Part shown: positions 34,429 through 36,646 of the stretch, piece after piece | Position numbering within the stretch: position 1 is the first letter of the stretch | Layout: each line of letters starts with the position of its first letter | Assembly: GCA_009929855.1 (NCBI GenBank) | Contig: RZZN01000035.1 | Coordinates: 1 to 36,646, forward strand | Source: Gammaproteobacteria bacterium | Lineage (GTDB): Bacteria > Pseudomonadota > Gammaproteobacteria > Chromatiales > Chromatiaceae | Length of the DNA: 36,646 nucleotides | Reading direction: 5' to 3' | Translations under genes and position numbers: made by a program | The notes under the pieces: model-generated | Database searches by the model: none | Seen by the model: only the letters and a program-made list of their open reading frames with translations | What the model was told of the DNA's origin: nothing

Positions 34429-34560
34429 TCAGCCGGGAATGCGATCGAAGGCGGCATTGTGCGCCACCACTGGGGTGTCGCCGACCAAGTCCGCGACCTC
34501 GGCCATCACCTGTGCCGCCGGCGGGGCGCACGCACCATGGCCCAGGTGATCTCGATGAGG
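34429..34560 (-). pseudogene. Decayed fragment of a DnaQ-type 3'-5' exonuclease
   Basis: Read on the minus strand, 34429-34520 translates to APPAAQVMAEVADLVGD followed by TPVVAHNAAFDR and a stop at 34429-34431. This matches the exonuclease motif II region of DnaQ/RNase T-like proteins (VAHNxxFD). About 45 bp upstream, a different frame reads ITWAMVR, which resembles the residues that normally precede this part (IT.AMVRGAPP). A single-base deletion near 34530-34535 would explain the frame change. The N-terminal metal-binding motif and the C-terminal half are missing. It sits in the 405-bp gap between the HATPase-GNAT and MscS genes. The rest of that gap (34242-34428 and 34561-34609) shows nothing recognisable. 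Confidence 0.7.
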
Positions 34561-34609
34561 CGCCGCCTGTGACCTGAAGACTCGATCGGCCAGCGCTGAT
34601 CCCCGCCTC

Positions 34610-34638
34610 TTAACAGGACCGCGTTTGGCCCTTATGAT
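34610..34638 (+). promoter_or_regulatory. Sigma70-type promoter of the MscS gene
   Basis: TTAACA (34610-34615) and TATGAT (34633-34638) match the consensus boxes at five of six positions each, with an ideal 17-bp spacer. Transcription should start near 34645, only about 2 nt before the ATG at 34647, so the mRNA would be leaderless or nearly so. Confidence 0.6.
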
Positions 34639-34646
34639 CCTCGATC

Positions 34647-36191
34647 ATGATCGTCCTCGAAGAGATCGCGCCCCGCTATTGGCACCTCTTGCTCGGCGCG
34701 CTCGTACTCATCCTGCTCTGGCGTCTGGGCTCAGGCGTCTTGTTCGGACGCTGGATCGCGGCGCGTCTGCCCATTGCGGTCGCGGTCGCCGACCTGATCC
34801 TCTTCCCAGTCGTCTTGCTGCTCGTGGGTGGTTTGCTCTCGGTCGGCTTGAACCGGCTGGGGTGGGATGATCTGATCGGGCCATTCCAAACCGCGACCCT
34901 GGTGGCCGGCTATCTGATCGGTGCCTGGCTCTTGGCGCGCCTGGTCGAGCTGGTGTTGGTGCGCCGCGCCGAGACTGACCTCCCCGAGCGGGTGCCGAAG
35001 CTGGTGCTGGGGCTCATCTATGGAACACTGATGCTGGTCGGTCTCGCGCTCTTCTTCTGGCAGCGCGGCTATTCATTCGCCGGGATCTGGCTCTCCACCG
35101 GCGTCGCGGCGGCGGTCCTGGGGCTTGCCTTGCAGCGCACGCTCGGCGATCTCTTCTCGGGCATCGCGCTGGGGATCGAGCGACCCTTCAAGATGGGTGA
35201 CTGGGTCGAGCTGCGCGATGGCACTGTGGGTCAGGTGATCGATCTGAATTGGCGTGCGACTCGTCTGCGCGGCTGGGACAATGCGACCCATGTCATCCCG
35301 AACTCGAAGATGGCGGGCGAGTCGCTGAAGAATCTGCATGACGATCAGCATCTGTACGCGCCCTGGTTCTTCGTGCGGATCCCGGCGGAGGTCGATCCGC
35401 GCTTCGCCACCGCGCTCATCCTCGACGCGGCGCTGCGTTGCGAGAGCGTGCTCAAGTTCCCCAACCCCATCGTGCGGCTCGCCGATGCCACGACACTCCC
35501 CTACCAATACATGGTCTGGGTCCACCTGAAGAACTACCCGGCGGTCTTTCGCGGGCGCGAGGAGCTGTTTCGCGAGATCCACTGGGCCTTGCAACGCGCC
35601 GGGATCACCTTGGCCCCCGAGGTGCACGAGATCCGCACGCGGCGCGCCCCGAGCGTCGTGGCCGAGCCCCCGACCATCCTGCTCGCGCTCAAGAGCCTGG
35701 ATGTGGCGGGCTACCTCACCCAGGATGAGCTCGAGCAGGTCGCCGCGCGCGGCGCCTACTGCCACTTCGACAGCGGACATATCATCATCGCCGAGGGCGC
35801 GCCGAGCGATGCCTTCCATGTCATCGTCGGTGGCCTGGTGGAGGCGGCCATCACCCTGCCAGATCGCACCCGCAAGGTGACCGAGATCCTGGGACCGGGG
35901 AGTCATCTCGGGATCACCTCGATGCTGGCCAACGAGCCCTCATTCCTGGAGCTGCGGGCCAAGACCGACGTCACGCTCATCCGCATCGATCTCGACTGCG
36001 TGCGCGCGCTCCTGGTCAAGCGCCCCGAGCTTGCCGAGCGACTCGCCCGTATCGTCAAGGAGCGGGTCGATGCGGCGGATGCCGCCCGCGCGGCCAGTCG
36101 CCAACCGGTCGGGCGGCTCAGCCTACGGGATATCCGTCAACGCATCGAAGGCTTGATGACACGCCAGTCGCGTTTCACACGCAGCCATTGA
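34647..36191 (+). CDS. MscS-family channel with C-terminal cyclic-nucleotide-binding-like domain
   Basis: A 514-residue inner-membrane channel. About five helices (12-30, 43-67, 80-104, 118-138, 145-175) precede the MscS core. The pore helix reads GVAAAVLGLALQRTLGDLFSG, followed by the beta domain IERPFKMGDWVEL, TVGQVIDLNWRATRL and HVIPNSKMAGESL. A C-terminal beta-barrel domain (about 348-470) resembles CAP_ED/cyclic-nucleotide-binding domains, like the bCNG group of MscS proteins. Its phosphate-binding cassette reads GSHLGITSMLANEPSFLEL, lacking the usual Gly-Glu and Pro-Arg-x-Ala residues, so cAMP binding is doubtful. A good promoter lies immediately upstream, with the predicted transcript start almost at the ATG. 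No clear ribosome-binding site is seen. Confidence 0.89.
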   Translation: MIVLEEIAPRYWHLLLGALVLILLWRLGSGVLFGRWIAARLPIAVAVADLILFPVVLLLVGGLLSVGLNRLGWDDLIGPFQTATLVAGYLIGAWLLARLVELVLVRRAETDLPERVPKLVLGLIYGTLMLVGLALFFWQRGYSFAGIWLSTGVAAAVLGLALQRTLGDLFSGIALGIERPFKMGDWVELRDGTVGQVIDLNWRATRLRGWDNATHVIPNSKMAGESLKNLHDDQHLYAPWFFVRIPAEVDPRFATALILDAALRCESVLKFPNPIVRLADATTLPYQYMVWVHLKNYPAVFRGREELFREIHWALQRAGITLAPEVHEIRTRRAPSVVAEPPTILLALKSLDVAGYLTQDELEQVAARGAYCHFDSGHIIIAEGAPSDAFHVIVGGLVEAAITLPDRTRKVTEILGPGSHLGITSMLANEPSFLELRAKTDVTLIRIDLDCVRALLVKRPELAERLARIVKERVDAADAARAASRQPVGRLSLRDIRQRIEGLMTRQSRFTRSH

Positions 36192-36258
36192 TCTCGTGAT
36201 CAGTCACCCACCATCTCGTATCAGTGGGCAACAGATCATCCTAAATCCGGCGATTGAC

Positions 36259-36378
36259 TCACGCAAAGACGCCAAGATCGCAAAGAATACAGAATCTTGA
36301 GTCAGTGAAGATACTCACCGGTCAGGTGAACGGCATGGCTCTGCTCACTGATTGAAAAATCTTTGCGTCTTTGCGTGA
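36259..36378. repeat. 120-bp imperfect inverted repeat (possible MITE-like element)
   Basis: The 20-bp ends (36259-36278 and 36359-36378) are inverted copies with a single mismatch, built from the unit ACGCAAAG. An inner pair, TCAGTGA near 36302 and TCACTGA near 36345, adds a second nested arm. A run of seven T follows at 36386-36392. The DNA is clearly less GC-rich than its surroundings. The element occupies most of the 337-bp gap downstream of the MscS gene. The rest of that gap (36192-36258 and 36393-36528) has no gene; a near-palindrome GGATCATTGATCC lies at 36394-36406. Confidence 0.75.
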
Positions 36379-36528
36379 TAACGGCTTTTTTTGGGATCAT
36401 TGATCCGCGTACATTTCCATGTCATAGAAACCCAGAGAAACAGGGCTCGATGAGCCCCGTCCGAGCCGCGGCCTCGGCCGCCTGTCGCGACCGCGAGCCG
36501 AGACCCGGATCCCGGGCCGTCGCACCGC

Positions 36529-36646
36529 TCAGCGCACCGTCTGCAGAAAGTGCATGTGTCGCTCGTATTGGTCGAGGACGTCGCCGATGATGTCGTGCTG
36601 GCTCCAGCCCATGACATCATAGTCCTGGCCACCTTCACTGAGATGG
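36529..36646 (-). CDS. C-terminal end of an unidentified protein (partial)
   Basis: The minus-strand frame entering from the right edge gives 38 residues before the stop at 36529-36531. It contains GGQDYDVMGWSQHDIIGD and VLDQYERHMHFLQTVR, then stops. The smooth helical, Trp- and His-containing sequence looks like a genuine C-terminus. I do not recognise the family with confidence; a ferritin- or Dps-like helix bundle would fit the ending, but this is a guess. The rest lies outside the window. Confidence 0.6.
   Translation of the reverse strand, partial: HLSEGGQDYDVMGWSQHDIIGDVLDQYERHMHFLQTVR

Noticed and set aside
36345-36638. 97-codon open frame on the minus strand at the right edge
   Set aside because: Runs through the inverted repeat and overlaps a better partial gene end in another frame; Ser/Thr/Arg-rich without motifs.

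Overview
The window is a high-GC chromosomal segment, most likely from a purple sulfur bacterium or close gammaproteobacterial relative (Chromatiaceae-like). That assignment is inference. It rests on the codon composition, an octaheme tetrathionate-reductase-type cytochrome with a cytochrome b561 partner, a diheme c4-type cytochrome beside a DUF302 protein, two GH57 glycosidases, and a heterodisulfide-reductase-like Fe-S protein paired with DUF3501. I see no rRNA, tRNA, CRISPR array, integrase, transposase or phage gene.

Layout. 1-272 holds a short array of imperfect ~25-bp GC-rich repeats. 273-3949 (+) encodes a class I methyltransferase, a lipoprotein L,D-transpeptidase with a very long Pro/Ala/Thr tail, and a class V aminotransferase overlapping it by 4 bp. 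4038-6346 (-) is a two-gene respiratory module: octaheme cytochrome c followed by a four-helix cytochrome b. A perfect 21-bp hairpin separates it from 6558-9853 (-), which carries two GH57 enzymes and a DUF2750 protein, a probable alpha-glucan unit. 10100-10983 (+) holds two small proteins, one with a DUF2934 domain. 11036-14618 (+) is a tight cassette of polyprenyl-phosphate glycosyltransferase, ArnT-like transferase and PAP2 phosphatase.

14694-16724 (-) is a redox run: ferredoxin-NADP reductase, diheme cytochrome c, DUF302 protein. Divergent from it, 17100-20675 (+) encodes an exported glutathione peroxidase, an Hdr-like Fe-S oxidoreductase, DUF3501 and a NagD-like HAD phosphatase. 20692-25173 (-) pairs a GT2-GtrA glycosyltransferase with a SWIM/SNF2 helicase. 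A GT39-type glycosyltransferase is divergent from them. 26941-28394 contains a protein of unknown function and an EamA transporter whose 3' ends overlap on opposite strands. Upstream of the EamA gene lies a retropepsin-like protease, divergent from an SLC13/TrkA-C permease (29367-31325). The last part has a zinc-ribbon AAA ATPase converging on a degenerate-HATPase/GNAT fusion, then a decayed DnaQ-type exonuclease fragment, and an MscS channel with a cyclic-nucleotide-binding-like domain. A 120-bp imperfect inverted repeat and the C-terminus of an unidentified gene at the right edge complete the window.

Functional themes are electron transfer and peroxide/sulfur redox chemistry, envelope glycan and lipid modification, and storage polysaccharide turnover. 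No single large novel system is evident. The most unusual items are the frameshifted DnaQ remnant, the zinc-ribbon AAA ATPase facing the degenerate HATPase-GNAT fusion, the diheme cytochrome whose second domain lacks a methionine ligand, the MscS-CNB gene with a near-leaderless promoter, and the two palindromic or repeat elements. All family assignments were made by reading motifs, with no database search.
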